Source of the DNA: Cyclobacteriaceae bacterium
Lineage (GTDB): Bacteria > Bacteroidota > Bacteroidia > Cytophagales > Cyclobacteriaceae
NCBI GenBank assembly: GCA_016787755.1
Contig: JAEUUA010000025.1
Location: 124,001-188,000 of the forward strand
DNA: 64,000 nt
Direction of reading: 5' to 3'
Below the pieces are notes generated by a model that saw only the letters and a list, made by a program, of their open reading frames with translations, was not told where the DNA came from and made no database searches. Each line of letters starts with the position of its first letter. Position 1 is the stretch's first letter. Position numbers and translations under genes: made by a program. This document shows, one piece after another, positions 16,872-27,700 of the stretch.

Positions 16872-17879
16872 ATGAAATTAGACGAGAGAATTGAAACCTT
16901 CGCTGAATTAGGAAATAAAATTGATCACCTTACGGAAGCGGAGAAACTACTAATTGTGGATCGAGCCGGGCAACTCAATGCCTGGTTCACTCCCGAGTCG
17001 GTTCTATTATCCCTAACGGGCATCAGGCGATTTCTTTATAAAGAAGTTTTGATAAACTGGACTTCTCACTACAAACTGCCCGAACAAGAGAGGGTAGTAG
17101 GTGTGGCCATGGCCGGAAATATTCCGTTGGTTGGATTTCATGATCTGCTTTGCATTCTAATTGCCGGGCATCAGATAGCCGCCAAAAAAAGTTCACAAGA
17201 TCCCTATCTTATCAATTTATTGTGCGATTGGCTGATTGAGTTGAATTCGGGATTTAATTCGAAAATAAAATTTGAAGAAAGACTTAATCATGTGGATGCA
17301 GTGATCGCAACGGGCAGCGATAATTCGTCACGCTATTTTGAATATTACTTTCGTAAGATTCCACACATCATTCGAAAGAACAGATCGTCCTGTGCTGTGT
17401 TGATGGGAGAAGAGGATGCATCGCTGCTGACAGAACTCGGAAAAGATGTGTTTACCTACTTTGGGTTGGGATGCCGAAATGTCGCCAAGATTTACGTGCC
17501 CGATGATTATAACTTTCCGAACTTGTTGGACAACTGGGAAATCTATCAACCAATCACTCATCACCATAAGTATGCCAATAACTACGATTACCAAAAATCA
17601 ATCATGCTGGTGAACAGCACTCCGTTTTATGATAATGGTTTTGTCATGCTCACCGAAAGTGAAAAGTTAGTCTCTCCTATTTCGGTTATCTTTTATGAAC
17701 CGTATACGGATCTTACTGACTTAAAAGAAAAGATTAGAATCCACTCAGCTAAAATTCAATGCATCGTTTCTGCCCATGGATGGTACGAAGGAAGCATTCC
17801 GTTTGGAAAAGCACAGATGCCCGAAGTAACTGATTATGCCGATCAGGTGGATACAATGAGTTTCCTCACTTCACTCTAA
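16872..17879 (+). CDS. LuxC-like acyl-CoA reductase
   Basis: A 335-residue member of the LuxC/acyl-CoA reductase family, which reduces an activated fatty acid to an aldehyde with NADPH. The Rossmann region has VVGVAMAGNIPLVGFHDLL, and Cys201 in YFGLGCRNVAKIYVP sits where LuxC carries its acyl-accepting cysteine. The C-terminal SAHGWYEGSIPFGKAQMPEV segment is characteristic. There is no lux operon nearby, so the role is not bioluminescence; it may serve lipid or wax metabolism or aldehyde recycling. The divergent ferredoxin could be its electron partner, which is inference from position. It ends two bases from the convergent adhesin gene. Confidence 0.82.
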   Translation: MKLDERIETFAELGNKIDHLTEAEKLLIVDRAGQLNAWFTPESVLLSLTGIRRFLYKEVLINWTSHYKLPEQERVVGVAMAGNIPLVGFHDLLCILIAGHQIAAKKSSQDPYLINLLCDWLIELNSGFNSKIKFEERLNHVDAVIATGSDNSSRYFEYYFRKIPHIIRKNRSSCAVLMGEEDASLLTELGKDVFTYFGLGCRNVAKIYVPDDYNFPNLLDNWEIYQPITHHHKYANNYDYQKSIMLVNSTPFYDNGFVMLTESEKLVSPISVIFYEPYTDLTDLKEKIRIHSAKIQCIVSAHGWYEGSIPFGKAQMPEVTDYADQVDTMSFLTSL

Positions 17880-17881
17880 GA

Positions 17882-20800
17882 TTACTGACCTCTTAAAATT
17901 TCAATCCAGCCGGTTACCGCCTCCCCATTAACTACCAATCGGTAATAATAAAGGCCATCTACTACATCGCCACCATTCCAATTATTCTGATAGTCGGTTG
18001 CTGAATAGACTTCCTTCCCCCAGCGATTGGTTATTGATAATTTCGAACTTGCTGGTAAGTTCAGGATGACCAACAAGTCGTTGAATCCATCTCCATTAGG
18101 TGTAAAGATGTTAGGTATAATCAATCCGCAGCCCACTGCGGGCTCTGCAATGACTGCGTTTTTAAATACCGAATTAACAAACCCTACACATCCATTCGTT
18201 AAAGACTGGTCCTGTGAAAGTTGAATCTCATAATCACCCAGGTCTATATTATTAATGGTAAAGCCTGCTGGCGATGCGGCTACATCTTTGGCTATGTTAC
18301 CTTGTTGTTCCACATTTCCACTCTTGAAAACAGTATAGGTGAAGTCAGTGTTTGCAGTACCAATAATATTGGTGAGTATAATGGATCCCTTTCCGTCTAA
18401 GCAATTATAAGTTGTTTGGTTAATCGTAAAATTAACAAGGTCTGGCGCGCCCGTTGGATTGATAGTAAAGAAACCATTCTTGATACAAGCAGGATTGCCA
18501 GCATCCCCATAGGTAACTATGTACGTGTATAGACCCGTTGGTAATCCAAGAAATTGAAAATTATTAAATTGTGTGGCCGACTTAGGACCATTGATTTCTA
18601 TTATCACACCAATAATATTCACTGCTGGAGTCGCAGGATTAATATCAAACGTTACCGTTCCATCGGGCACCGCAGCACCACAGGTTGCAAGTGTAGTATT
18701 GGGTGTAATAATAACCGTTGCACAATTGTTGGGTGGTGTACAGGAAGGGTCACCATTAGGCAACACATTAACCGAAACAACCGTTGTTAACTGAACAGAA
18801 CATGGCCCAATTACGGCAAGCACATTAAAAGATGTATTGGCAACAAGAGAACCGGTTGGCAAACTTAGTGTCGATCCGGTTCCGGCAACTGCGCTCCCAA
18901 TCAGGGTATTTCCAGAATTATCACGCAATTGATAGTTCACTCCTACTTCTGAATTAGCAACCTGAATAGCGGTAGAATTTGCAAAACAGATTGTATTACT
19001 TAATGCCGACACCATTAAACTTGGTGAGGGTGAAGGATTGACAGTAACCGAAACAGTCGTAGTTAATTCTGCTGCGCACGTTACATTTGATGCAAAAACA
19101 TTAAATGTGGTGGTGGTTACCAAATTTCCGGTAGGCAAGTCAATCGTTCCTCCTGTGCCGGCTACAGAACTTAAGACATTACTGTCATCAAGGTCATTTC
19201 TTAATTGATAGTTGACTCCCACCTCAGAATTAGCAACCTGAATAATGGTGGAATTTCCAGCACAGAATGTTGTTGACTGGGCAGTAACCGTCAAACTTAA
19301 ATCTATTGAACCTGCCACATTGATGGTAATGATTGTGGTCATCTCGATCGGAGTGCAAACTCCACCGGTGGCTAACACATTAAAGGTGGTAGTTGTGTTA
19401 AGGGCACCTGTTGGCAAAGAAATTGAGGCTCCTGTTCCAGCAACAGATGCGCCAACCAAACTATCATCGGCATCATTTCTCAATTGATAGCTAACTCCTG
19501 CTTCTGAGTTAGAAATAGTTATGGAAGCACCTCCGCCAACACACAAGGTTGCTGCAGGACCGGTAATGGTAAGCGAAGGATCTGGATTTATATCCACGTT
19601 AACTGCAGCCAGATTTACTAATTCAATTGAACAAGATCCATTGGAAGCAAGAATATTAAATGAGGTAGTGACCGCTAGATTGCCGGTTGGTAAATTAATA
19701 GTTCCTCCCGTTCCAGCAACCGATGCCCCAACAGCAGTATCATCTGCATCATTCCGCAATTGGTAAGTTACGCCTGATTCCGAATTTGATACTTGAATAT
19801 TAGTGGAAGAACCTTCGCATAGCACTAGGGACTGTGCCGTTACCGCAAGCGTATTATCGATTACACCAACCACCGTAACGGTGGCTGTTGATGTTAACTG
19901 AACAGAAGGACACGTACCCCGGGTGGCTAGTACATTAAATGTTGTAGTTGCTACAAGCACACCGGTTGGTAATGAGATAGTAGCACCGGTACCAACAATT
20001 GCCGAACCTATTGGGTTATTGCCCGAATCTCTTAATTGATAACTTACCCCATTCTCTGAACCACCAACATCAATTGAACTTGAACCCCCAGAACAAACAG
20101 GACTTAACGATGCTGTTACAACAAGTCCAATCGAAGGTGGGTTATCTACTGAAATGGCAACAGAGGTGCCTGTTATAGTACCTGAACAATTTGAATCCGT
20201 TACACTTATTAATGTATAAGTAGTGGAAGAAACTGGATTTACTGATAGAGAAGTTGAATTCGTTGCTGAATTTCCGGGAAAGGTTGTCGCTCCGTCAGAA
20301 TATTGGAAAGTCCATGGACCTGAACCTGTAAAATCAATCGTTAAACTGGTACTCTGTCCATTACAGATTGCTGTACTTCCTGTTATGGAAGCAGTTGGCA
20401 ATGCATTCACCGTAAGTGTAACCGTGGTTGGGTTGCTTGTACAACCTGTATTTGTCTCCGTAACAAAAACAGAAGTTACCCCGGCAGCCGCATTGCTAAA
20501 ATTTATTTGCGCATTGGTTGGCGTAGTACCCGATGTCAGCACAGTGGTAAGGGTAGCATCGCTGTACCAGGTATAGGTACTTCCTCCAGCAGGGGTTGTA
20601 ATAACCGGGGGTGTAATTGGTGAACCAACACAATATGTAGTAGGGCTAAAAGTAATCGCGGGAGCAACTGGCACCGCATTAACGGTTAGCGTAACGGATG
20701 TTGCCAGGCTTGAGCAATTGTTGCTATTCGTTTCTGTAACAAAGACTGTTTTTGTGTTGGCACTGGCACTACTGAACCCTAATTGAATGTTAGTGGGGTT

Positions 20801-23503
20801 CGTACCTGTAGAGAGCAGAGTCGTTAATGCAGCATCGCTATACCACCTATAAGTACTTCCTCCGACCGGAGTTGTTATTATGGGAGCATTTATTGATTGA
20901 CCCACACAAAAGGTAGAAGGCGCGAAGGTAACGGGGGGAGCAACCGGGACTGAATTTACTGTCAGCGTCAAGGATGTAGCTGGGCCAGGACAATTGCTTG
21001 AATTGGTTTCTGTAACAAATATCGTAGTCGAGTTGGCCGATGCGCTACTAAATCCTAACTGAGCATTTGTTGGCGAGGTGCCTGTAGTCAGAATAGTAGA
21101 CAAGCTAACATCGCTATACCAGGTATAGGTACTGCCGCCAACAGGAGTAGTAACGGTTGGAGGTATAATGGCAGTTCCCGCGCAATATGTGCTTGGGTTA
21201 AAGGTAATCGAAGGCGCGGAAGGCACAGCGTTCACGGTTAGGGTAACCGGTTGAGCAGGACCTGTACAGGTATTGGTGTTTGTCTCTGTAACGAACACCG
21301 TTTTTACATTGACGGATGCGCTACTAAACCCTAATTGTAAATTCGTTGGGTTAGTTCCCGTGGTGAGTAAGGTTGTAAGCCCTGCATTGCTATACCAGGA
21401 ATACGTACTCCCTCCTGTTGGGCTTGTAATACTTGGTGGTGTAATGGTTGAACCAACACAATAGGTTGAAGGGGTAAATGTTACTCCAGGCGCAACTGGC
21501 ACAGCACTTACAGTTAATGTAACAGCCGTAGCAGGCCCCTGACAGGTGCTGCCATTTGTTTCAGTAACAAAAATATTGGTCGTATTGGCAACAGCACTGC
21601 TAAACCCAAGTTGGGCATTGGTTGGAGCTGTTCCTACTGTTAGAACGGTAGATAAGCTTACATCACTATACCATGTGTAGGTGCTACCTCCTACGGGTGC
21701 GGTAATCACAGGCGGGGTGATTGCTGCCCCTGCGCAATAAGTGCTTGGGTTAAACGTAACGCCTGGAGCAACTGGGATTGGGTTTACAGTTAACGTAACA
21801 GGAGTTGCCGGACCTACGCAATTACTGCTATTTGTTTCTGTAACAAACACACTGGTTGTATTTACAGACGCGCTGCTAAAACTAAGCTGCGCATTGGTAG
21901 GAGTTGCTCCGGTTGTTAAGATCGATGTTAGACCAGCATCACTATACCAGGTATAGGTGCTGCCAGCAACCGGACTACCAATGACTGGAGGTGTAATCGT
22001 TGCTCCTAAACAATAGGTAGTAGGATTAAAGGTAACACTTGGCGCAACCGGAACGGCACTTACTGTGAGGGTAACCGGGGTAGCAGAGCCTTCACAGTTG
22101 CTGCTATTCTTTTCCGTTACAAATACAGTTTTGGTATTGGCGCTTGCACTACTAAATCCAAGTTGCGCATTGGTTGGTGATGACCCTGTTATTAATACAG
22201 TTGACAAACTTACATCGCTATACCAGGTATAGGTATTACCCCCTATGGGAGTGGTGATGGTTGGCGGAGTTATTATATTGCCAACACAATATGAACTAGG
22301 AGTAAACGTAACTGCCGGAGCCACAGGAATCGCATTAACTGTAAGTGTGATTGTTGTGGCAGGTCCTTCACAATTTAAACTATTCCTTTCCGTGACAAAC
22401 ACCGATGTTGTGTTTGGGGCAGCGTTGCTAAAACCCAACTGCGCATTGGTTGGTGTTGCATTTGTAACTAGTAAAGTTGTTAATGCGGCATCACTATACC
22501 ACTTATATGTGCTCCCGCCTGCCGGGGTGGTTACAAAGGGAGATATAATGGCTTGACCAACACAATACGTATTTGGTGTGAATGTGATAGCAGGGGCTAC
22601 AGGTACAGGATTTACATTCACTGTAGCCGAACCACTCACTGCAGTAGCTACACAGCCATTCACATCGGTGACGCCTGTTAGCGTGTAGGTAGTATTTACG
22701 AGAGGGGAAACAGTAATGTTTGCTCCACTTGTATACCCATTAACAGCACCGATTCCTGAAATACTGAGTGAATAAGGTCCTGAACCTCCTGTAACATCCA
22801 CCTTGATAGTAGAAGTTCCACCAGCACAAATCGGTGTTGCACCAGTTAAGCTAAGGACCGCATTGGATGGTGCAGGCGGTTCCAGAATTGAAATGGGGCC
22901 AATCGTTTGGCTACAATTTGTTCCATTGTCTGAAACCACAACAGAATAATCTCCGGCAGTTAACCCTGAAATATTTTTTGAGGAGGAGGTGAATCCGTTG
23001 GTTGCCGTCCAGGAATATACATAGGCTCCGGTGCCACCAGCCACATCTAATGAAATTTGGCCAGTGGGTGTTCCGCAACTTGAACTATTAATTGGAAACC
23101 CTGCAGATACACTTGCTGTAATATCAGTTGTTCCATTAATGGTAAAAGAACCATTATAATCGGACGGGTTTCCGTCCTGAACAACGACAAAATAATTACC
23201 CGGCTTCAGCTTAGATACTAAAAAGGGAACCCCTAATGTTAGTGGTTGATTGACAATGTTAACAGGTCCAAGAATGAATAATGTTATTGGCGGAATTCCT
23301 GATGTAGCAGTTACTATTATTGATCCATTGTCTAAGATACCATCGCTTCCCGGATTGCCACTTCCATCCAACAAATCGCGGCACGCATCCTTTTTATTGG
23401 TAAGTGTTACGACTGGAGCTTGGGCCCATGAATAAGCCGAAAAAAGGGTAAGTCCTAAAAAGACCCAAAAAAATAAGTGTTTAGATTTCACTTGGGGTAT
23501 CAA
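17882..23503 (-). CDS. Giant repeat adhesin with gliding-motility/type IX C-terminal domain
   Basis: A 1873-residue surface protein. A signal peptide (LFFWVFLGLTLFSAYSWAQ) is followed by SprB-like beta domains to about residue 297. Eight Ig-like repeats of about 92 residues follow, with the consensus VPVAPxVTFxPSTYCVG...YTWYSD, then a PKD-like domain. Five repeats of a second type, about 91 residues, carry the consensus VNYQLRND...AGTG..LPTG. The C-terminal domain starts IPNIFTPNGDGFND and ends GWIEILRG, the CHU_C type B signal for type IX secretion and cell-surface attachment. The start is TTG at 23503, overlapping the upstream stop (TTGA); GTG at 23491 is an alternative. It likely mediates adhesion or gliding contact. 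Confidence 0.9.
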   Translation of the reverse strand: MIPQVKSKHLFFWVFLGLTLFSAYSWAQAPVVTLTNKKDACRDLLDGSGNPGSDGILDNGSIIVTATSGIPPITLFILGPVNIVNQPLTLGVPFLVSKLKPGNYFVVVQDGNPSDYNGSFTINGTTDITASVSAGFPINSSSCGTPTGQISLDVAGGTGAYVYSWTATNGFTSSSKNISGLTAGDYSVVVSDNGTNCSQTIGPISILEPPAPSNAVLSLTGATPICAGGTSTIKVDVTGGSGPYSLSISGIGAVNGYTSGANITVSPLVNTTYTLTGVTDVNGCVATAVSGSATVNVNPVPVAPAITFTPNTYCVGQAIISPFVTTPAGGSTYKWYSDAALTTLLVTNATPTNAQLGFSNAAPNTTSVFVTERNSLNCEGPATTITLTVNAIPVAPAVTFTPSSYCVGNIITPPTITTPIGGNTYTWYSDVSLSTVLITGSSPTNAQLGFSSASANTKTVFVTEKNSSNCEGSATPVTLTVSAVPVAPSVTFNPTTYCLGATITPPVIGSPVAGSTYTWYSDAGLTSILTTGATPTNAQLSFSSASVNTTSVFVTETNSSNCVGPATPVTLTVNPIPVAPGVTFNPSTYCAGAAITPPVITAPVGGSTYTWYSDVSLSTVLTVGTAPTNAQLGFSSAVANTTNIFVTETNGSTCQGPATAVTLTVSAVPVAPGVTFTPSTYCVGSTITPPSITSPTGGSTYSWYSNAGLTTLLTTGTNPTNLQLGFSSASVNVKTVFVTETNTNTCTGPAQPVTLTVNAVPSAPSITFNPSTYCAGTAIIPPTVTTPVGGSTYTWYSDVSLSTILTTGTSPTNAQLGFSSASANSTTIFVTETNSSNCPGPATSLTLTVNSVPVAPPVTFAPSTFCVGQSINAPIITTPVGGSTYRWYSDAALTTLLSTGTNPTNIQLGFSSASANTKTVFVTETNSNNCSSLATSVTLTVNAVPVAPAITFSPTTYCVGSPITPPVITTPAGGSTYTWYSDATLTTVLTSGTTPTNAQINFSNAAAGVTSVFVTETNTGCTSNPTTVTLTVNALPTASITGSTAICNGQSTSLTIDFTGSGPWTFQYSDGATTFPGNSATNSTSLSVNPVSSTTYTLISVTDSNCSGTITGTSVAISVDNPPSIGLVVTASLSPVCSGGSSSIDVGGSENGVSYQLRDSGNNPIGSAIVGTGATISLPTGVLVATTTFNVLATRGTCPSVQLTSTATVTVVGVIDNTLAVTAQSLVLCEGSSTNIQVSNSESGVTYQLRNDADDTAVGASVAGTGGTINLPTGNLAVTTSFNILASNGSCSIELVNLAAVNVDINPDPSLTITGPAATLCVGGGASITISNSEAGVSYQLRNDADDSLVGASVAGTGASISLPTGALNTTTTFNVLATGGVCTPIEMTTIITINVAGSIDLSLTVTAQSTTFCAGNSTIIQVANSEVGVNYQLRNDLDDSNVLSSVAGTGGTIDLPTGNLVTTTTFNVFASNVTCAAELTTTVSVTVNPSPSPSLMVSALSNTICFANSTAIQVANSEVGVNYQLRDNSGNTLIGSAVAGTGSTLSLPTGSLVANTSFNVLAVIGPCSVQLTTVVSVNVLPNGDPSCTPPNNCATVIITPNTTLATCGAAVPDGTVTFDINPATPAVNIIGVIIEINGPKSATQFNNFQFLGLPTGLYTYIVTYGDAGNPACIKNGFFTINPTGAPDLVNFTINQTTYNCLDGKGSIILTNIIGTANTDFTYTVFKSGNVEQQGNIAKDVAASPAGFTINNIDLGDYEIQLSQDQSLTNGCVGFVNSVFKNAVIAEPAVGCGLIIPNIFTPNGDGFNDLLVILNLPASSKLSITNRWGKEVYSATDYQNNWNGGDVVDGLYYYRLVVNGEAVTGWIEILRGQ
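18765..20135 (-). repeat. Coding repeats, type B (five units of about 91 residues)
   Basis: Inside the adhesin gene, five tandem units carry NSExGVxYQLRxDxDD and SVAGTGxxIxLPTGxL. The nucleotide copies are diverged but retain a period of about 273 bases. This is a possible site of recombination-driven length change. Confidence 0.8.
20408..22610 (-). repeat. Coding repeats, type A (eight units of about 92 residues)
   Basis: Inside the adhesin gene, eight tandem units each carry TYCVG, GGSTYTWYSD, NAQLGFSSAS and VFVTETNSSNC. The period is about 276 bases. Two cysteines per unit, in TYCVG and SNC, suggest a disulfide in each Ig-like domain. Confidence 0.85.
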
Positions 23504-23880
23504 TTAATCTTAAATTTTATATGCTTGGTACAGCCGTTCTTCTCCTGGATGTAAAGATTATACTCCCCCTTTTCCAAGCCGCTTATCACGTTGTCCTTCA
23601 CCTCAAGTCGATTATTTTGATCCTTCCCGGAGAAGACGTAACTCGTGTAGGAAGCATTCACTTTTTTAAAGTTCATGACAATTTTTCCAGTTCGCTGATT
23701 ATCAGTTGTATGGGTAATGTCTATTTTAACTTCTATTTCTTCGCACTCATTAAGAAATTGATGAGCCTTTTCCCTAGGTAGCTCTTCAGAGTCTCTGCCA
23801 ACACCCATTGCCAACGAAAGGCAACCAATCCATAAAGTTGCTACTAAAGTGGTGGATTTTAGTAAGTTAGAGTAGGTCAT
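23500..23880 (-). CDS. Small secreted protein coupled to the giant adhesin
   Basis: A 126-residue unknown with a signal peptide (LLKSTTLVATLWIGCLSLAMG). The mature part resembles a single SprB-type beta domain: IVMNFKKVNASYTSYVFSG, then a Gly-Leu-Glu-Lys-Gly-Glu-Tyr turn, and YIQEKNGCTKHIKFKIN at the end. Its TGA stop overlaps the TTG start of the 1873-residue adhesin by three bases, which suggests translational coupling. It carries no sorting domain of its own, so it could be a periplasmic partner or chaperone of the adhesin; that is inference. Confidence 0.72.
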   Translation of the reverse strand: MTYSNLLKSTTLVATLWIGCLSLAMGVGRDSEELPREKAHQFLNECEEIEVKIDITHTTDNQRTGKIVMNFKKVNASYTSYVFSGKDQNNRLEVKDNVISGLEKGEYNLYIQEKNGCTKHIKFKIN

Positions 23881-23988
23881 ATAAAGTCACGAATCAAAGC
23901 AAGATAAATCATTATTATGGGTCTTGCAAAAAATGTAGTAAGCCATGAATTGATGCAATTAGGTAACTAAACTTCTATACAAGTAGAC

Positions 23989-24017
23989 TAAAAAAATTAT
24001 TACCTCATTTAGGTAAT
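23989..24017 (-). terminator. Rho-independent terminator after the 24041 gene
   Basis: Read on the minus strand, ATTACCT, a 5-base loop and AGGTAAT form a 7-bp stem followed by AATTTTTTT. It lies 24 bases after the stop of the 24041-24575 gene and separates it from the adhesin pair. Confidence 0.7.
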
Positions 24018-24040
24018 GTTTTGCTTTAAAAATTAAATTT

Positions 24041-24575
24041 CTAGTACTTTCTGTTCAATATCTCACTTAAAATAAATGCCCTCTTAAAACTTGACGGGTT
24101 TCTTAATTCCTTCACATACTTACTTATTGGTTTCTCCCCCTCAATCTCATAATGTTGAAAACCCTTGAGTTTCTCAAACTTCATATTCGTGTCTTCTAAC
24201 TTTAAGGTGTCTTCCAGCGAAGGCCTTTTAAAGGCCTCTCTTTTAGCCTTTTCGTAGGTTTCATAAATCTCATCTTCCGATCTATAATCAAGCTTTTTGG
24301 TGGGTTTAATTTCATCTTCTATATCATCATCGTAATCCACATAATCGGGTTTAGGCTTTGATACAACGACAGGTTTTGGGGTAACTGATTTTGGGGCTTT
24401 TGAAGCCTGAATTTCCCGCAGTAAATCTTCAAAAGAGATTGGTTTTGATTCTTCAAGAACAGGTTCGTCAAAATTTCTATCGGCTGGACGCGCGGGTGCA
24501 GATTTTTTATTGCTCGCTCTTGCGATAAGCGTCACAACTATAACGATAAGCCAAATCCAAAACTGAATATCCATA
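24041..24575 (-). CDS. Unknown membrane-anchored protein next to smc
   Basis: I do not recognise this 177-residue protein. It starts best at MDIQFWIWLIVIVVTLIAR, a single N-terminal membrane segment; the frame extends 36 codons upstream, but that part looks non-coding and would overlap the smc control region. The rest is highly charged and low in complexity, with Lys/Pro/Asp-rich stretches, ending in a helical SFKRAFILSEILNRKY. A topology with a cytoplasmic tail is plausible. It is divergent from smc, sharing a 162-base promoter region. A similar short anchored protein beside smc-type genes is something I have seen in Bacteroidota, but no role is known. Confidence 0.7.
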
Positions 24576-24737
24576 GACTTATTCAAAGGTATCGAAATAA
24601 TTCGAAAAACAGCGTTTTTGGAATTTATTTGCATTGGATAAAATGTGGATGAAATGGGTAGGCTTGATTTTCCAAATGCCAATCCTAAGGTTATCTTTGC
24701 CCTCTTATTTTTTCAACCACTAATACTAAAGGGATTC

Positions 24738-27700
24738 ATGCAGTTATCGAAGTTGGAGATCAAAGGATTTAAAAGTTTTGCCGATAAAATAGTTATCAAT
24801 TTTGACGAAGGGATAACGGGTATTGTTGGCCCCAATGGCTGCGGTAAGTCTAATGTGGTCGATGCAATCCGATGGGTTTTAGGCGAACAGAAAACCAGTG
24901 CCCTTCGATCTGAGAAGATGGAAAATATCATCTTTAATGGCACCAGCCAACGATCGCCACAACAGATGGCCGAAGTTTCACTTACGATTAACAATACAAA
25001 AAATATTCTTCCTACTGAGTATTCTCAAATAACGATTACGCGCAGACTATATCGCTCCGGTGAAAGCGAATACCTTTTAAATGGCGTTACCTGCCGATTG
25101 AAAGACATCACCAATTTATTCTTAGATACGGGTGTTGCCTCAAACAGTTATGCCATTATCGAATTGGGAATGGTTGATGATATTTTGAATGACCGCGATA
25201 ATTCAAGAAGAATGTTATTTGAAGAGGCTGCCGGGATTTCCAAGTTTAAGAAACGCAAAAAAGAAACATTGCGGAAGTTGGAAGATACGGATGCTGATCT
25301 TGAGCGTGTCGAAGACCTTCTTTTTGAAATTGAAAAAAACATGAAGAGCCTCGAAAAACAGGCGAAACAAACCGAGCAATACTATAAGATAAAGGAAGAC
25401 TATAAGGAGAAAAGCATTCAGCTTGCCAAAGTGGTTGTGAATAAGCAAAAGGAAACTTTTGCCACCGTCCAGAAACAAGTTGAAAGTGAAAGCGATCGTA
25501 AAACGCAATTGGCCGCCAGCGTGGCCGAAAAAGAAGCCTTGATTGAAAAATCAAAAGCCGATTTATTATTAAAAGAAAAAACTCTTTCGGCTCGCCAAAA
25601 ATCAATTAATGATTTTGTTGCCCAGATCAGACAATACGAAAGTGAGAAGCAAATAAAGAATGAGCGGTTGCGTTTCCTTAACGATCGTGTAACCAATCTT
25701 AAAGAACAAATTGAGCAAGATAAGAAGAGCAATGAACGCGCACGTTTCAGCATTCAAAGTTTAGAAACAGAACGTGATTCGGCCAGCACCGCGTTGAAGG
25801 AAATCACGGATCTGGTTAGCTCGCTCAAGGCGGATTACGAAACTCAAAAAGCTACTACCTATACACTTCAAGGTGAATCAGATGCCTTGCGTCAGGTTTA
25901 TCGTGCCAAGCAAGAAGAATCTTTTCAGCTGAATAAATCATTGGAGATTCGGGAGATTCAGATTTCATCTTTTAAACAAGAACTTGAACGCACGACTTCC
26001 GATACCAGTCAACAAAGTGCGAGCATTGCTGAGTTTGAAAAAAAGACCATCATCCTTAAAGAAGAGATTGCAGAAAAGAATGCGTATCTTGATAAATTAA
26101 GAAAAGAAGAAGAAGATATTCGTCAACGCATTTCATCGCTGGAAAAAACCATTGAGATGATTCGCGAGGAGATGACCGAAGCAGGTCGTAAATTAGATGC
26201 CCGTCAGAATGAATATCAACTCACTAAATCACTTGTAGAGAATCTTGAAGGGTTCCCGGAAGCTATTAAGTTCTTGAGGAAGAATGTAGGCTGGACAAAA
26301 AATGCTCCCCTCCTTTCGGATATACTTTCTACCAGCGAAGAATATCGTGTGGCGATTGAAAACTATTTAGAGCCTTATCTTAACTATTATATTGTTGAGC
26401 ACGAAGCAGAGGCTTACGAAGCCATCAATATCTTAAGTGATGCTAGCAAAGGAAAAGCAAACTTCTTTATTCTCGATTCATTTGAGAAGTTTTCATCCTC
26501 CCCGCTTCAAATGTATCCAAATGCATTTCCGGCAACGCAAATCATCGAGTTTGATCCCAAATACAATAAACTTATGTCCTATATACTGGACAAGGTGTAT
26601 GTCTATGAAGGGGATATAAAAACCATACCTGCGGATGAGAACACATTTATCACTAAAAGTGGTAAGGTTACCAAACGCAGATTCAGTTTATCAGGTGGAT
26701 CGGTTGGTTTATTTGAAGGTAAGAAGATTGGCCGTGCCAAGAATCTGGAGAAGCTCGACAAGGAAATTAAAGAACTTACCCGTAAAGTTGAAGATGTACG
26801 TCATTCATTGATTGACAAGCAACGTGAACTTGAGCGCTTGCGCAATAATACCCTTAAGCAACAAATTGATGAAGCCCTGAATGCCATCAAATTAGTAAAT
26901 GATGAATATATTTCAGTTAGCACGAAGCAAGAGCAGTTTTCTACCATGCTTAGCAGTGCCGATTTACGCAAGGAAGACATCATCGAAAAAATTGAAACGC
27001 TTAATCAGGAGCTAAACGATCTTAGACCAAAAGCAGAAAAAGCTCGTATCCTATTGGGTGAGCAGGATGAAAAATTAAAACTGATAACAGCCGAACTGAA
27101 TGTTCAATCCGAGTTGTTAAGTGAAAAATCATCCCTCTACAACGAACAAAATATTTTCTTCCATCAACAGGAGAATCGTGTTAAGAGTGTTGAGCAGGAA
27201 ATGCGCTTCAAGCAGGAGTCGATGGAGCAAAGTAGTGTGCGAATTGAGACCAACACCGAAGAGCAGCGTAAAAATGAAGAAGAAGTTCGAACCATTATTG
27301 AAACTACTCAAAGTAATGACGAAGAGCTGATTGGCATGTATGCCCAGAAAGAAGATATGGAGAAAGGCTTGGGCGAAGCCGAGAAAGAATATTACTCAGG
27401 GCGAGGTGAAATTGATCAGTTCGAAAAGGAGCTTCGCGATATTCAGCATCAACGCCAAAACATTGATACCTTGTTGATGGAGTTACAGAGCCAGCTGAAT
27501 GACAGCAAGATGCAATTAAACTCTGTTAAAGAGCGACTTTCCGTGGAGTTCAACATTGATCTTGACACCATACTGGGTCAGCCTACACCGGAAGAAGCAG
27601 AGCAATTAAGAATATTTGATGAAGAGAAGCTACGGGCGGATGTGACTAAGATTCGTGAAAAGCTAGACAACATGGGGCCTATCAACCCGATGGCGATGGA

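Noticed and set aside
17882..23503. Many long reading frames on the plus strand through the giant adhesin gene
   Set aside because: They are antisense shadows of repetitive coding sequence with no start signals or recognisable protein pattern.
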